DNA of 48,364 bases from Clostridium aciditolerans (lineage in GTDB: Bacteria; Bacillota; Clostridia; Clostridiales; Clostridiaceae): positions 103,482-151,845 of the forward strand of contig NZ_JAEEGB010000045.1 of the NCBI RefSeq assembly GCF_016316925.1, given 5' to 3'. Below are positions 34,538 to 44,147 of this stretch, piece after piece. A program made the position numbers and the translations under genes. The notes under the pieces are model-generated. The model did not search any database and was not told where the DNA came from. It saw nothing but the letters and a program-made list of their open reading frames with translations. How positions within the stretch are numbered: the first letter of the stretch is position 1; each line of letters begins with the position of its first letter.

Positions 34538-35926
34538 TTGAAAATAATAATTTTAAATGGAAGTCCAAAGTCAGAAAAAAGCGTTACATTACAGTCAATG
34601 AAGTACTTGGAACAGAATTATAAAAGTCATGAATTTGAATATATTCATGTTATAAAGGAAATAAAAAAATATGAAGAAAATGTGGAAGAGTTAGAGAGCT
34701 TATGCAGAAAAGTTAGGGAAGCAGATGCTATTATATGGTCATTTCCACTATATCATGCTTTAGTACCTTCCTATTATAAAAGACTAATTGAATTAATATT
34801 TGAAAATAATTTAGAAGATTATTTCTTAGAAAAATATACTAGTGTGTTTTCTACCTCTATTCATTATGCAGATATTCATGCCCATAACTATATAAGGGCA
34901 ATTTGTGAAGATTTAGGCATGAACTATATAGAATACTTGTCCCATGATATGAATGATTTAATAAAAGAAAAGAGGAGAAAAGAACTTAAATTATTCTTTG
35001 AAAACTTACAGACCTATGTTAATGAAGGGTTAACTACTAACAATCTATTTAGAGCACTAAGTAAAAGTACCTTTAAGTATAAATCCGGTGAAACAGATAA
35101 ATTTATAGCTACAACTAAAAAAATAATCATTATAACGGATGCAGAAGAAGAGGATAGCAACCTTAAAGAAATGATTAATAAATATAAAAGCTATATAAAA
35201 GGCTCTGTAGAAGTTCTTAATCTTCATGATGTAGACATAAAAGGTCCTTGTCTAGGCTGTTGTAAGTGCGCCGCAGAGAATATATGCGCTTATCATGATA
35301 AGGATGGCTATAGGAAATTTTTAGATTATGTTATTGATAACGCAGATATAGTTATTTTTGCAGGAACTATAAAAGACAGATATTTATCCTCTCGTTTTAA
35401 GCTTTACTATGATAGAAGTTTTTGCTACACCCATATTCCATTCTTAAGAGGAAAGCAGATAGGATATATGATTTCAGGTAAATTAAGCGAACATCAAAAT
35501 TTAAGACAAATACTAGAATTATATACTGGAGAAGATAGGAATCTAATTGGATTTGTTACTGATGAAAGTGAAGATAGTGATATTATAGACAAACAAATAT
35601 ATACTTTTGCTAAAATGAGTATAAGCTACTGTGAAAGAAACTATTTTAAGCCAGAAACCTTTTTAGCTGTAGCCTCAAGAAAATTGTTTACTGATGCTAT
35701 AGAAGGGGAGTTAGGAGCTATCTTTGCAGCGGACTATAAATACTATAAGGAAAATGGAATGATGGATAAGACATCCCTTAGGCAGAAATTGCAGGGAAAA
35801 GTTATGAGATATTTTATGGGAAAAGAAAGATTCAGAAAAGAAGTACAGAAAAATACAATTGATTATATGATTACTTCCCATAAAAAAGTTCTTGAAAAGG
35901 ATAAGGTGAAAGGCAATGTCAAATAG
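34538..35926 (+). CDS. Two-domain flavodoxin-like NAD(P)H-dependent oxidoreductase
   Basis: A 462-residue soluble protein made of two flavodoxin-like (NADPH-dependent FMN reductase type) domains. The first begins KIIILNGSPKSEKSVT with the phosphate loop for FMN and has WSFPLYHALVPSYYKR. The second (about 190-400) has KIIIITDAEEED, then C-L-G-C-C-K-C, the usual GC-x-x-C loop of this family, and IVIFAGTIKDRYLSSRFK. The TTG at 34538 is chosen because AGGAGG lies upstream and would otherwise be coding. The substrate is unknown. Its end overlaps the next gene by 11 bases, so they are co-transcribed. Confidence 0.75.
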   Translation: MKIIILNGSPKSEKSVTLQSMKYLEQNYKSHEFEYIHVIKEIKKYEENVEELESLCRKVREADAIIWSFPLYHALVPSYYKRLIELIFENNLEDYFLEKYTSVFSTSIHYADIHAHNYIRAICEDLGMNYIEYLSHDMNDLIKEKRRKELKLFFENLQTYVNEGLTTNNLFRALSKSTFKYKSGETDKFIATTKKIIIITDAEEEDSNLKEMINKYKSYIKGSVEVLNLHDVDIKGPCLGCCKCAAENICAYHDKDGYRKFLDYVIDNADIVIFAGTIKDRYLSSRFKLYYDRSFCYTHIPFLRGKQIGYMISGKLSEHQNLRQILELYTGEDRNLIGFVTDESEDSDIIDKQIYTFAKMSISYCERNYFKPETFLAVASRKLFTDAIEGELGAIFAADYKYYKENGMMDKTSLRQKLQGKVMRYFMGKERFRKEVQKNTIDYMITSHKKVLEKDKVKGNVK

Positions 35927-36446
35927 TTTAAAAGCATGTTTAAACGTAACCTTTGGGTTTGTTCCTTTAATATTTCTCTGGAGTATATCAAATAAAATAG
36001 GGATTGTTTTAGGTTTAATTTCTATTTTAATATTGTTCATAAAAAATGTTATAAACAAAAATATGGGGATTATATCTGTTGTATTATTAGTTTACTTTGT
36101 TATTTCTAATATACTATATTTCTATTTTAAAATGGACAGCGTTATTCAGTACAGGTATTTAACTTCATATATAGTACTGGCGCTTATGGGGTTTATTTCT
36201 ACTAGACTAGGAAAGCCTTATACCATGTATGAAGCTAAAAGTGGATATAGAGAAGATTTCGGAGAGTCACCACTATTTATAGAAGTTAACAGTATTATAA
36301 CTAAAATATGGGCAACAATTTATTTAGTTAATGCTATTATAGAATTATTGGGACATAACACTACTACTGTTATAATTATGAATATATTAGTGATTGTAGG
36401 GGTTGCACTATCAACTATAATCCCAGGGTTACTTCCAGAAGCTTAA
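35916..36446 (+). CDS. Hypothetical membrane protein in the LytTR operon
   Basis: A 176-residue protein with about six membrane helices and a short polar loop containing KPYTMYEAKSGYREDFGESP. I do not recognise the family. It overlaps the oxidoreductase gene by 11 bases and is followed 18 bases later by the LytTR gene. A membrane enzyme or transporter working with the flavoprotein is possible but unproven. Confidence 0.65.
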   Translation: MSNSLKACLNVTFGFVPLIFLWSISNKIGIVLGLISILILFIKNVINKNMGIISVVLLVYFVISNILYFYFKMDSVIQYRYLTSYIVLALMGFISTRLGKPYTMYEAKSGYREDFGESPLFIEVNSIITKIWATIYLVNAIIELLGHNTTTVIIMNILVIVGVALSTIIPGLLPEA

Positions 36447-36464
36447 AGTAAAAGAGGGTTTTAT

Positions 36465-37013
36465 ATGGAAATAGATTTAGTTTGCTGTGAAAATATGAGA
36501 AGAATATTAGAAGAGCTCCTTATTAATCGCAAAATAAGAATTAGCAAGGATGCTAAAGTATGTATCATCGAAAAAGGCTTTGATTTAGAAGAAGGCAAAA
36601 TAGGTATATATTTTGATATGTCAACTGTAAATGTTTTAATAGACTATTTAGACCAAATATCAGTGAATAAAGAAGAGATTAAAAATATAATTACAGGAAG
36701 ATGTGAAGAGGATGAGCTTAAAGTACTAACTTATGATAATATTTATTATTTTGAGGCTATGGGTAATGACGTTTTTTGTAGGACAAGAGATAAAAAATAT
36801 AAAGTCAAAGAAAAGCTTTATGAATTAGAAGGAAGACTTGAAAATAAAGGATTCATAAGAGTAAGCAAATGCTTTATTGTAAATATAGTAAAAGTAGATC
36901 GTATTATTTCGTGGTTTAACAGTAAGCTTATATTAAAAATAATAGATATAGATGAAGAGGTTTATGTTACACGAAAATATTTAAATGATTTTAAAAAATT
37001 TCTTGGGTTTTGA
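36465..37013 (+). CDS. LytTR-type DNA-binding regulator without receiver domain
   Basis: A 182-residue protein. Residues 1-80 have no receiver signature (no conserved acidic pocket). Residues about 85-182 form a LytTR DNA-binding domain with ILTYDNIYYFEAMGND-like beta strands (VLTYDNIYYFEAMGNDVFC), GFIRVSKCFIVNI and YVTRKYLNDFKKFLGF. LytTR proteins without receivers are often paired with a membrane inhibitor (LytTR regulatory systems such as HdrRM), and a membrane protein follows here 12 bases later. Confidence 0.88.
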   Translation: MEIDLVCCENMRRILEELLINRKIRISKDAKVCIIEKGFDLEEGKIGIYFDMSTVNVLIDYLDQISVNKEEIKNIITGRCEEDELKVLTYDNIYYFEAMGNDVFCRTRDKKYKVKEKLYELEGRLENKGFIRVSKCFIVNIVKVDRIISWFNSKLILKIIDIDEEVYVTRKYLNDFKKFLGF

Positions 37014-37025
37014 GGAGTTTAAAGT

Positions 37026-37460
37026 ATGAAAGAGAATTTAAAGGATTTTCTATTTAATTTGATAATATCTATATTTATTGGATTAGTTGTTGGTATGGCC
37101 GCAGTTACTGCTATAAATATGAACAGTGAAGCTGCAGCTACTTTAACTATTAGTTCAATAATTGGAGGAGTTATCGGAACAATTTCTAGACTTGTTTTCA
37201 TGTATATATTTGATATAAAACAAAAGGATGTAAAGTTGGCCTTTATATCAGTATTTATAATAATTGGGGCTATTTCCTGTATGCCATCTTTTTATATGCA
37301 TTTGATTAAAAACAGTATTTTTTCTATAGCAGAATTAGTATCAATTTTAGTATCAGCGGAGTGTCTTGGAATGAGCTTTTGTTATTATTCTTATAAAAGA
37401 TGCTTGAAGTTTAACTTAAAGCTTATGAGTAAGAAAAAGCAGCTAACAAAAAAATATTAG
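37026..37460 (+). CDS. DUF3021-like four-helix membrane protein, probable partner of the LytTR regulator
   Basis: A 144-residue protein with four membrane helices and a Lys-rich cytoplasmic tail. Topology and position resemble DUF3021 proteins and the membrane inhibitors of LytTR regulatory systems, which hold the regulator inactive until an unknown signal. Family assignment is tentative and rests on topology and neighbourhood. GAGGAGT precedes ATG. A shared terminator follows. Confidence 0.6.
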   Translation: MKENLKDFLFNLIISIFIGLVVGMAAVTAINMNSEAAATLTISSIIGGVIGTISRLVFMYIFDIKQKDVKLAFISVFIIIGAISCMPSFYMHLIKNSIFSIAELVSILVSAECLGMSFCYYSYKRCLKFNLKLMSKKKQLTKKY

Positions 37461-37479
37461 AACAATGGATTTGAAGGTT

Positions 37480-37516
37480 CAAACCGCATACTCAAAATTA
37501 ATTAGTATGCGGTTAT
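37480..37516. terminator. Bidirectional hairpin between convergent genes
   Basis: A perfect 11-bp stem, AACCGCATACT (37482-37492) and AGTATGCGGTT (37504-37514). Its 3' arm overlaps the last codon of the LysR gene at 37513. Confidence 0.7.
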
Positions 37517-38409
37517 TCAAGTTTATAGCTGTTAGAACTCAATGATATTACATAATCTCTAAATTTTTTTGACATAGGAGACATATAAGAATCTTTAAGC
37601 CAGCCCATATAAATGGTTTTATATCCAAGGTCTTCTTTTATTTTAATAATGGAAAGTGTGTTTGTATTAATAAGAGGAGTGTTAGGAACTATGGTAATAC
37701 CAGCACCAGCAGAAACCAATCCTCCCAGCATGCTAACCTCATTAGGTTCTATAGAAATCTTAGGGGTATAGCCTATGAATTCAGAATAAGAAAGCATCAT
37801 ATCTTTATTTCCTTCAGAAAATACAATGAAGGATTCATCTTTTAAGTCCTTTAAAGAAACTTCTGTTTGGCATGAAAGCTGATGGTTTTTTGGAACAATC
37901 AAAACATACTCTTCTTTTTTTACAGGTATTGATTTAATTTCAACATGCTTATGAAGATCATCAATATTATCATAAAACCCTAAATCTATTTTACCATCTT
38001 TTAAATCATTTAATATTTCGCTTGTAGACTCATGATTAAATTGAAATTTAGTATGAGGACAGCTTTTTAAGAAATCACTAATTATATAAGGCATAAAATA
38101 AGCACCAATACAATATGTAGATGCAATAGAAATAGTTCCTTTATCAGGGTTTACCATATCATGCAATTCACGAATTCCTTTTTCGATTTCCAATAGAGCT
38201 AGATTTGTATGCTTTAAAAATGCTTCGCCAAAAGAGGTAAGTTTAACATTACGACCATTTCTTTCAAATAAAGGCACATTTAATTCAGCTTCTAGCTTAG
38301 AAATTGCTTTGCTTAAGGCAGGTTGAGTTACTGATGCCAAATTTGCAGCAGTAGTGAAGTTTTCAGTTTCTGCTATTTTTTTAAAATACTCTAATTGTTG
38401 TAGATTCAT
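37513..38409 (-). CDS. LysR-family transcriptional regulator (CynR/CysL-like)
   Basis: A 298-residue LysR protein. The HTH (1-60) has MNLQQLEYFKKIAETENFTT and VTQPALSKAISKLE; the effector-binding domain follows (about 90-290), with SAGAGITIVPNTP near residue 230. It is divergent from the ferredoxin-nitroreductase gene across about 220 bases containing GTATAATCCTAATATAGTTAGG-like repeats (GGTATAATCC and GTTAGGATTA), and probably regulates that gene. The effector is unknown. Confidence 0.88.
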   Translation of the reverse strand: MNLQQLEYFKKIAETENFTTAANLASVTQPALSKAISKLEAELNVPLFERNGRNVKLTSFGEAFLKHTNLALLEIEKGIRELHDMVNPDKGTISIASTYCIGAYFMPYIISDFLKSCPHTKFQFNHESTSEILNDLKDGKIDLGFYDNIDDLHKHVEIKSIPVKKEEYVLIVPKNHQLSCQTEVSLKDLKDESFIVFSEGNKDMMLSYSEFIGYTPKISIEPNEVSMLGGLVSAGAGITIVPNTPLINTNTLSIIKIKEDLGYKTIYMGWLKDSYMSPMSKKFRDYVISLSSNSYKLE

Positions 38410-38631
38410 ATATATACTCCTTATTATTTATTAAAAAGCAAAATGATACGAATTATAACTTTAAGTTATAGTTATGTGAATAATATTAATTAGACACACT
38501 CAATTATTTGATGGTATAATCCTAATATAGTTAGGATTATATATATAATTTCACAAATTTATTATAAATTTTATTTATATATAAGTCAAAAGAATATTAA
38601 ATAGAAAAGCCTATAAGGAGTGAGTTGTTAT

Positions 38632-39465
38632 ATGATGAATGTAAATACTGAAAAGTGTATTGGATGTGGGCTATGTGTTAAGGACTGCTTTCCAAGAGAC
38701 ATAGAAATAGTTGATGGTAAAGCTAAGATTAATAATATAACCTGTATTAAATGTGGACATTGTATTGCTGTATGTCCTAAAGATGCAGTGTCAACAGATG
38801 AGTACAACATGAAGGATGTGAAGAATTATAATAAAGATGAGTTTTTAGTTGATGCTGATAATCTATTAAACTTCATTAAATTTAGAAGAACTATAAGACA
38901 ATTTACAGATAAAGAAGTAGAAGAACAAAAGATTTCTAAAATTATAGAAGCAGGTAGATTTACTCAAACTGGCAGTAATATGCAAGATGTTTCATTTACA
39001 GTAGTAAGGGAAGGTATGCAAGAACTAAGAGCTTTAGCACTAGAAAGCTTAAAAGAAAAGGGAGAGGTTATGTTAGCCAATCTGACTCCACAGACTATGA
39101 GATTTAAAAGATATGCAGAGATGTGGATAAGTATGTATAAAGAATTTAAAGCAAATCCTGATGAAAAATATAATGAAAGTGATAGGCTGTTCTTTAATGC
39201 TCCAGCGGTAATAGTAGTTACAGCTAATTCAGATGTAAATGGCGCATTAGCTTCTTCAAATATGGAACTTATGACTAATGCTCTAGGTCTTGGAACTTTC
39301 TTCAGCGGATTTTTTGTATTAGCTGCGCAAGATAATAAAAAGATTATGGATTTCCTTGGAGTTAAGGAAGGTAAAAAAGTCGTAACATGCATGGTACTAG
39401 GCTATCCTGATGTAAAATATTTTAGAACTGCACCAAGAAAAGAAGCAGATATAATTTGGAAATAA
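38632..39465 (+). CDS. Ferredoxin-nitroreductase fusion protein
   Basis: A 277-residue protein. Residues 1-60 hold two 4Fe-4S ferredoxin motifs (CIGCGLCVKDC and CIKCGHCIAVCP). The remainder is an FMN-binding nitroreductase-fold domain beginning FIKFRRTIRQFTDKEV and ending VLGYPDVKYFRTAPRK. Such fusions are common in clostridia and reduce nitro compounds, quinones or unknown substrates with ferredoxin-type electrons. The ATG at 38632 follows AAGGAG by about 11 bases; the GTG at 38620 overlaps that site. Likely controlled by the divergent LysR gene. Confidence 0.88.
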   Translation: MMNVNTEKCIGCGLCVKDCFPRDIEIVDGKAKINNITCIKCGHCIAVCPKDAVSTDEYNMKDVKNYNKDEFLVDADNLLNFIKFRRTIRQFTDKEVEEQKISKIIEAGRFTQTGSNMQDVSFTVVREGMQELRALALESLKEKGEVMLANLTPQTMRFKRYAEMWISMYKEFKANPDEKYNESDRLFFNAPAVIVVTANSDVNGALASSNMELMTNALGLGTFFSGFFVLAAQDNKKIMDFLGVKEGKKVVTCMVLGYPDVKYFRTAPRKEADIIWK

Positions 39466-39528
39466 AACTATTAAGAGACACCATTAATTAGTAGAATATT
39501 TTAAAGATGCTAGATTAAGTAGCAATTT

Positions 39529-39564
39529 ATAAAGAGAGCTTAAACGAAAGCTCTCTTTATTTTT
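39529..39564 (+). terminator. Terminator of the nitroreductase gene
   Basis: AAAGAGAGCT (39531-39540) and AGCTCTCTTT (39549-39558) form a perfect 10-bp stem followed by ATTTTT. Confidence 0.88.
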
Positions 39565-39679
39565 GCATATTTTCTTAGCATTTTCTACTGGCCGGATATA
39601 ATCTATGTACTTTAGAATGTAATAATAATTTAAGTATGTGAAAAGCTATTAGGGTATTAATTAAAAGGAGGAGTGTTTT

Positions 39680-42283
39680 ATGAGAGTTACAAATAAAGAA
39701 GAACTTCTTCAAAAAATTAAAGAAGTCAGAGAAGCACAGAAAGTTTTTGCTACATATACTCAAGAAACTGTAGATGAAATTTTCAGGCAAGCAGCTATAG
39801 CTGCCAATAATGCACGAGTTCATCTTGCTAAAATGGCTACAGAAGAAACAGGCATGGGTATTGTGGAGGATAAAGTTATTAAGAATCACTTTGCCGCTGA
39901 GTATATTTATAATAAATATAAAGATGAAAAGACTTGTGGAGTAATTGAAAGAGACCCTTCCTTCGGAATTATCAAGATAGCTGAACCTTTTGGAGTGATC
40001 GCAGCTGTTATACCTACAACTAATCCAACATCTACAGCAATTTTCAAGTCACTTATTGCATTAAAAACTCGTAATGGAATTATATTTGCTCCTCACCCTA
40101 GAGCAAAGAAAAGCACTATAGAAGCCGCAAGAATTATACTTGACGCCGCTGTAAAAGCAGGAGCTCCTGCTGGAATAATCAGTTGGATAGATGAGCCAAA
40201 TGTAGATCTCACTCAATTGCTCATGGGAGAATCAGATATAGTTTTAGCTACTGGTGGGCCTGGCATGGTTAAAGCTGCATATTCCTCAGGCAAACCAGCT
40301 ATAGGTGTAGGCTCAGGAAACACCCCAGCAGTTATTGATGAAACTGCTCATATAAAAATGGCTGTAAGTTCAATAATACTTTCAAAAACCTTTGATAATG
40401 GGGTAATATGTGCTTCGGAACAATCTGCAATAGTAGTTGAAAAAGTTTATGATGAGGTAAAATCAGAATTTGAAGAGAGAGGGGCTTACTTCTTAAATGA
40501 AGAGGAAAGAGATAAAATAAGAAGAACCATAGTAAAGGAAAATGGAGCTCTCAACGCAGATATAGTGGGTCAAGATGCAAGAAGGATTGCCGCTATGGCT
40601 GGAATTCAGGTACCTGATTCTGTAAAGGTACTTATTGGTGAAGTAGAGTCTGTAGAATTTGAAGAACCTTTCTCACATGAAAAATTATCTCCAGTATTGG
40701 CCATGTATAAGGTAAAAGATTTTACAGAAGCTCTACATAAGGCAGCAAGGCTTATTGAACTTGGTGGTTTTGGCCACACATCAGTACTCTATACGGATCA
40801 GACTAAATGTAAAGATAGAATTGAAAAGTTCGGTGCAGTTATGAAAACTGGAAGAACCATTATTAATATGCCTTCTTCCCAGGGGGCTATAGGTGATATA
40901 TACAATTTTAGACTTGCGCCATCCTTGACATTGGGGTGTGGCTCTTGGGGAGGAAATTCTGTATCAGAGAATGTAGGAGTAAAACATCTAGTAAATGTAA
41001 AACACGTGGCGGAGAGAAGGGAGAATATGCTGTGGTTCAGAGTACCTGAAAAAATCTACTTTAAGTATGGATGTATGGGGGTTGCTCTTGAAGAACTTAG
41101 GGACATGAACAAAAAGAGAGCTTTTATAGTTACAGACAGAGTTCTATATGATTTAGGTTTTGTAAATCATATAGTAAGTATCCTTGAACATACAGGTATA
41201 GACTGTAGAGTGTTTTCTGATGTAGAACCGGATCCTACCTTGGCAACTGCCCGCAAAGGTGCTGCTGAAATGAACAACTTTAACCCTGATGTCATAATAG
41301 CTTTAGGTGGAGGTTCTCCAATGGATGCAGCAAAAATCATGTGGGTGCTTTATGAACATCCTGATGTAAGATTTGAAGACCTTGCTATGAGATTTATGGA
41401 TATAAGGAAAAGAGTATACAGATTCCCTGATCTCGGCAGGAAAGCTATGATGGTTGCTATTCCAACCTCAGCAGGAACAGGATCTGAGGTAACTCCTTTT
41501 GCCGTTATTACAGATGAAATAACAGGAGTAAAATATCCTTTAGCAGACTATGAGTTAACTCCAGATATAGCTATAATTGATGCAGAGCTTATGATGAATA
41601 TGCCAAAAGGTCTTACTGCAGCATCAGGTATAGATGCTCTTACTCATGCCATTGAGGCTATGGTATCCGTATTGGCTTCGGAGTACACAAATGGTTTGGC
41701 TTTAGAAGCTATTAGACTTATATTTAAGTACCTACCTTTGGCCTATACAGAAGGTGCAACTAACGAAAAAGCAAGAGAAAAAATGGCCCATGCAGCCACT
41801 ATGGCTGGTATGGCATTTGCTAATGCTTTTCTTGGAGTATGCCATTCTATGGCTCATAAGTTAGGAGCAATGCATCACATACCTCATGGAATAGCAAATG
41901 CACTGCTTATTAATGAAACAATTAAGTTCAATGCAGTTGATAATCCAAGAAAGCAGACCGCTTTTCCTCAATATAAGTATCCTAATGTAAGATGGAGATA
42001 TTCAAGAATTGCTGATTATCTTAATTTAGGTGGAAATACTGAAGATGAAAAAATACAACTTTTAATAAATGCGATAGATGAATTGAAAGCTAAAATCAAT
42101 ATACCAAAAACCATAGAGGAAGCGGGAGTAACTAGCCAGCGCTTTTATGCAACTCTTGATGTAATGAGTGAGCAGGCTTTTGATGACCAATGTACTGGTG
42201 CAAACCCAAGATATCCTCTAATCGGGGAGATAAAACAAATGTATATAAATGCCTTTGAGGGAGCTACTAATGAAAATGGCTAG
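39680..42283 (+). CDS. adhE: Bifunctional acetaldehyde-CoA/alcohol dehydrogenase
   Basis: An 867-residue AdhE of normal length. Residues 1-430 are the CoA-acylating aldehyde dehydrogenase, with catalytic Cys244 in [11 protein letters not shown] and [15 protein letters not shown] linker leads into the iron-dependent alcohol dehydrogenase (about 455-867), with NAD site [22 protein letters not shown]-like ([12 protein letters not shown]), and metal-ligand region [20 protein letters not shown]. It reduces acetyl-CoA to acetaldehyde and then ethanol, reoxidising NADH; longer-chain acyl-CoA may also be used. Such proteins form spirosomes. AAAGGAGG precedes ATG. The gene is monocistronic. Confidence 0.97.
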   Translation: MRVTNKEELLQKIKEVREAQKVFATYTQETVDEIFRQAAIAANNARVHLAKMATEETGMGIVEDKVIKNHFAAEYIYNKYKDEKTCGVIERDPSFGIIKIAEPFGVIAAVIPTTNPTSTAIFKSLIALKTRNGIIFAPHPRAKKSTIEAARIILDAAVKAGAPAGIISWIDEPNVDLTQLLMGESDIVLATGGPGMVKAAYSSGKPAIGVGSGNTPAVIDETAHIKMAVSSIILSKTFDNGVICASEQSAIVVEKVYDEVKSEFEERGAYFLNEEERDKIRRTIVKENGALNADIVGQDARRIAAMAGIQVPDSVKVLIGEVESVEFEEPFSHEKLSPVLAMYKVKDFTEALHKAARLIELGGFGHTSVLYTDQTKCKDRIEKFGAVMKTGRTIINMPSSQGAIGDIYNFRLAPSLTLGCGSWGGNSVSENVGVKHLVNVKHVAERRENMLWFRVPEKIYFKYGCMGVALEELRDMNKKRAFIVTDRVLYDLGFVNHIVSILEHTGIDCRVFSDVEPDPTLATARKGAAEMNNFNPDVIIALGGGSPMDAAKIMWVLYEHPDVRFEDLAMRFMDIRKRVYRFPDLGRKAMMVAIPTSAGTGSEVTPFAVITDEITGVKYPLADYELTPDIAIIDAELMMNMPKGLTAASGIDALTHAIEAMVSVLASEYTNGLALEAIRLIFKYLPLAYTEGATNEKAREKMAHAATMAGMAFANAFLGVCHSMAHKLGAMHHIPHGIANALLINETIKFNAVDNPRKQTAFPQYKYPNVRWRYSRIADYLNLGGNTEDEKIQLLINAIDELKAKINIPKTIEEAGVTSQRFYATLDVMSEQAFDDQCTGANPRYPLIGEIKQMYINAFEGATNENG

Positions 42284-42519
42284 TAAATGTAAACTTTATA
42301 TATACAATTTTTAGTCATTTGCTGTTTCAACTCCATTTTCTATTTAGATTTTAAATATCAGTTTACATTTTGTACAAAACTTTAAATGCTTATGTTTTAA
42401 TGCAAATCAATATTTAGATAAAGTTAATGAGTATAAGCTTAAGCAAAATGGTAAATTATTATTTACATAATAGAAAGAATAACCTATACTATTTATGGAT
42501 TTAATTAATCCAACATATT

Positions 42520-42570
42520 GGAAGGGGGGAATTGTTTTAGGATGAAGTACATCTTAAAACAAAATTTAAA
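42520..42570 (+). promoter_or_regulatory. Shine-Dalgarno separated from the start by a hairpin (BusR-like gene leader)
   Basis: GGAAGGGGGG (42520-42529) is the only strong ribosome binding site, but the first in-frame start is 42571. Between them GTTTTAGGATG (42534-42544) and CATCTTAAAAC (42550-42560) pair with one G-U. Folding this hairpin would bring the site within about 14 bases of the ATG. The sequence is also a plausible dyad operator. Confidence 0.45.
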
Positions 42571-43203
42571 ATGTCAGAAGAGTATGTGACGAAACCTGTA
42601 TATCAAAAGATTGCAATTGATATAGCAAATAGAATAGTAGGTGGAGATTTTTCTATAGGTGATAAACTTTATGGAAGATCATCTCTTGCAAGTCATTATA
42701 ACGTCTCACCGGAAACTATTAGAAGGGCAATCATTCTTTTGAATGAAATGGATATAGTAGAAGTAACAAAAGGCAGTGGGATTACTGTTAAATCCGTAGA
42801 TAACTGTTTAAGGTTTATAGATAAATTTAAAGATATAGGCTCTGTGAATTCCTTAAGAAAAGAAGTATTAGACTTGCTAGAGGAGAAAAATGTATTAGAA
42901 AGAAAAATAGAAGGAGTAATTAAAGAACTTATGGATTATTCCAATAGATTTGCCAGTACTAATCCTTTTGTACCTTTTGAGTTTGAAATAGATAAAGGGC
43001 TCAATATTATTGGAAAGACTATATCGGAAAGCAAGTTTTGGCAAAATACAAGTGCTACCATAATAGGTATAAGACGAGAAGGAAATTTGATACTTTCTCC
43101 AGGACCGCATGCTATATTTGAAGAGGGTGATGTCTTCATAGCAATAGGTGATGAAGATAGCTATTATAGAATTAAAAAGTTTCTTTATGAAGAGAATAAA
43201 TAA
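42571..43203 (+). CDS. BusR-like GntR/RCK_C regulator (probable c-di-AMP sensor)
   Basis: A 210-residue protein. Residues 1-75 are a GntR-type winged helix (YQKIAIDIANRIVGGDF, YGRSSLASHYNVSPETIRRA). A coiled coil (about 88-125) follows, then a TrkA-C/RCK_C domain (about 128-210) with TIIGIRREGNLILSPGP and F-E-E-G-D-V-F-I-A-I-G. This order and length are those of BusR, the c-di-AMP-responsive repressor of osmolyte or potassium uptake genes in lactic acid bacteria. No transporter gene is adjacent, so its targets are elsewhere or it controls itself. Confidence 0.8.
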   Translation: MSEEYVTKPVYQKIAIDIANRIVGGDFSIGDKLYGRSSLASHYNVSPETIRRAIILLNEMDIVEVTKGSGITVKSVDNCLRFIDKFKDIGSVNSLRKEVLDLLEEKNVLERKIEGVIKELMDYSNRFASTNPFVPFEFEIDKGLNIIGKTISESKFWQNTSATIIGIRREGNLILSPGPHAIFEEGDVFIAIGDEDSYYRIKKFLYEENK

Positions 43204-43218
43204 TTAAATTTAACACAG

Positions 43219-43264
43219 GTAACATCCGTAGATTTATGTAAGTGAAATCCACGGATGTTTCTTT
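43219..43264. terminator. Terminator after the BusR-like gene
   Basis: AACATCCGT(A)GATTT and AAATC(C)ACGGATGTT pair (43221-43259), followed by TCTTTTCT. It can also serve the convergent gene. Confidence 0.8.
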
Positions 43265-43286
43265 TCTGCATATATATAACTATTCT

Positions 43287-43967
43287 CTATTTAAAGTGTT
43301 TATCGTAGTAACCATCATCATAATTTCTTTCTCTAAAAGGACAAGCCTTAGCAGTACACATATAGCAATTTTTATAATTAGTTTCATTGTGAAAATAAAC
43401 TCCAGAGTAGGTTTTTTCAGGGAACATAAAGTAATTGCTATCAAGGACAACTCCTGTAGAGCTAACTTTATCTCCTAAGATACTAAAAATATTTTCTTGC
43501 TCTTTAATATCCCAATCTACAGTGGAACCTGGATTTACTCTTGCTAAATTTCCTGTATTAAAGTTTTTTTCTATGTAATTTTTAAGTAGGATATGACATT
43601 GAATTAAAATTTCTTGGGTTATAAACTCAGCAACCTTTCTTTCAAATTTATCACTATTAGAATCACACCAATGTTTGAGTTCAGTACCACAAGTAACTAT
43701 ATAGGGAAAAGCTCTGCTTTCTGAACTCAAGTTTATATTAATGACTCTACTATTGAATTTTATTCCATCTAATACTACAAAGTTGTCTCCTCTTTCACAT
43801 ATAAAACATTCCTTAAAGACAGCTTTAGGAACTGCTATCTTTTCAGCTTCCTTTGCCAAACTTTCTATGATTCTAATATTTCTATCATGAGAAAGATTTA
43901 ATTTTTTTGATATTTCATAAGGATTTATAGAAAAATTAAAATCTTTAATTAGTATACAGTTATTCAT
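43287..43967 (-). CDS. Vitamin B12-dependent methionine synthase activation-domain-like protein
   Basis: A 226-residue protein with the MetH reactivation-domain fold. It shows LARVNPGSTVDWDIKEQENIFSILG in two halves, then GVVLDSNYFMFPEKTYSGVYF, close to the N-P-G-S-x-x-D-W and M-x-P-x-K-x-x-S-G blocks that bind S-adenosylmethionine. It ends with a Cys motif CYMCTAKACPFR, as in related free-standing clostridial proteins that may hold a cluster. It probably assists a cobalamin enzyme encoded elsewhere. The ATG at 43967 has GGAGG eight bases upstream. Confidence 0.8.
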   Translation of the reverse strand: MNNCILIKDFNFSINPYEISKKLNLSHDRNIRIIESLAKEAEKIAVPKAVFKECFICERGDNFVVLDGIKFNSRVININLSSESRAFPYIVTCGTELKHWCDSNSDKFERKVAEFITQEILIQCHILLKNYIEKNFNTGNLARVNPGSTVDWDIKEQENIFSILGDKVSSTGVVLDSNYFMFPEKTYSGVYFHNETNYKNCYMCTAKACPFRERNYDDGYYDKHFK

Positions 43968-44147
43968 TTCCACATCCTCCATTTAAGTTATTTGCTATAA
44001 ATAATTTTAAAACTTTTGGTAATGACTGTAAACCTAATTTTTAATAAAAGAAAATGCAGAGCTTAAGCTTTTGTGATAAAATATATCCCAAGATAAAAAT
44101 AATATATAATATTGTACATGAAATGTTAACTAGAAGGACGGGATGTA

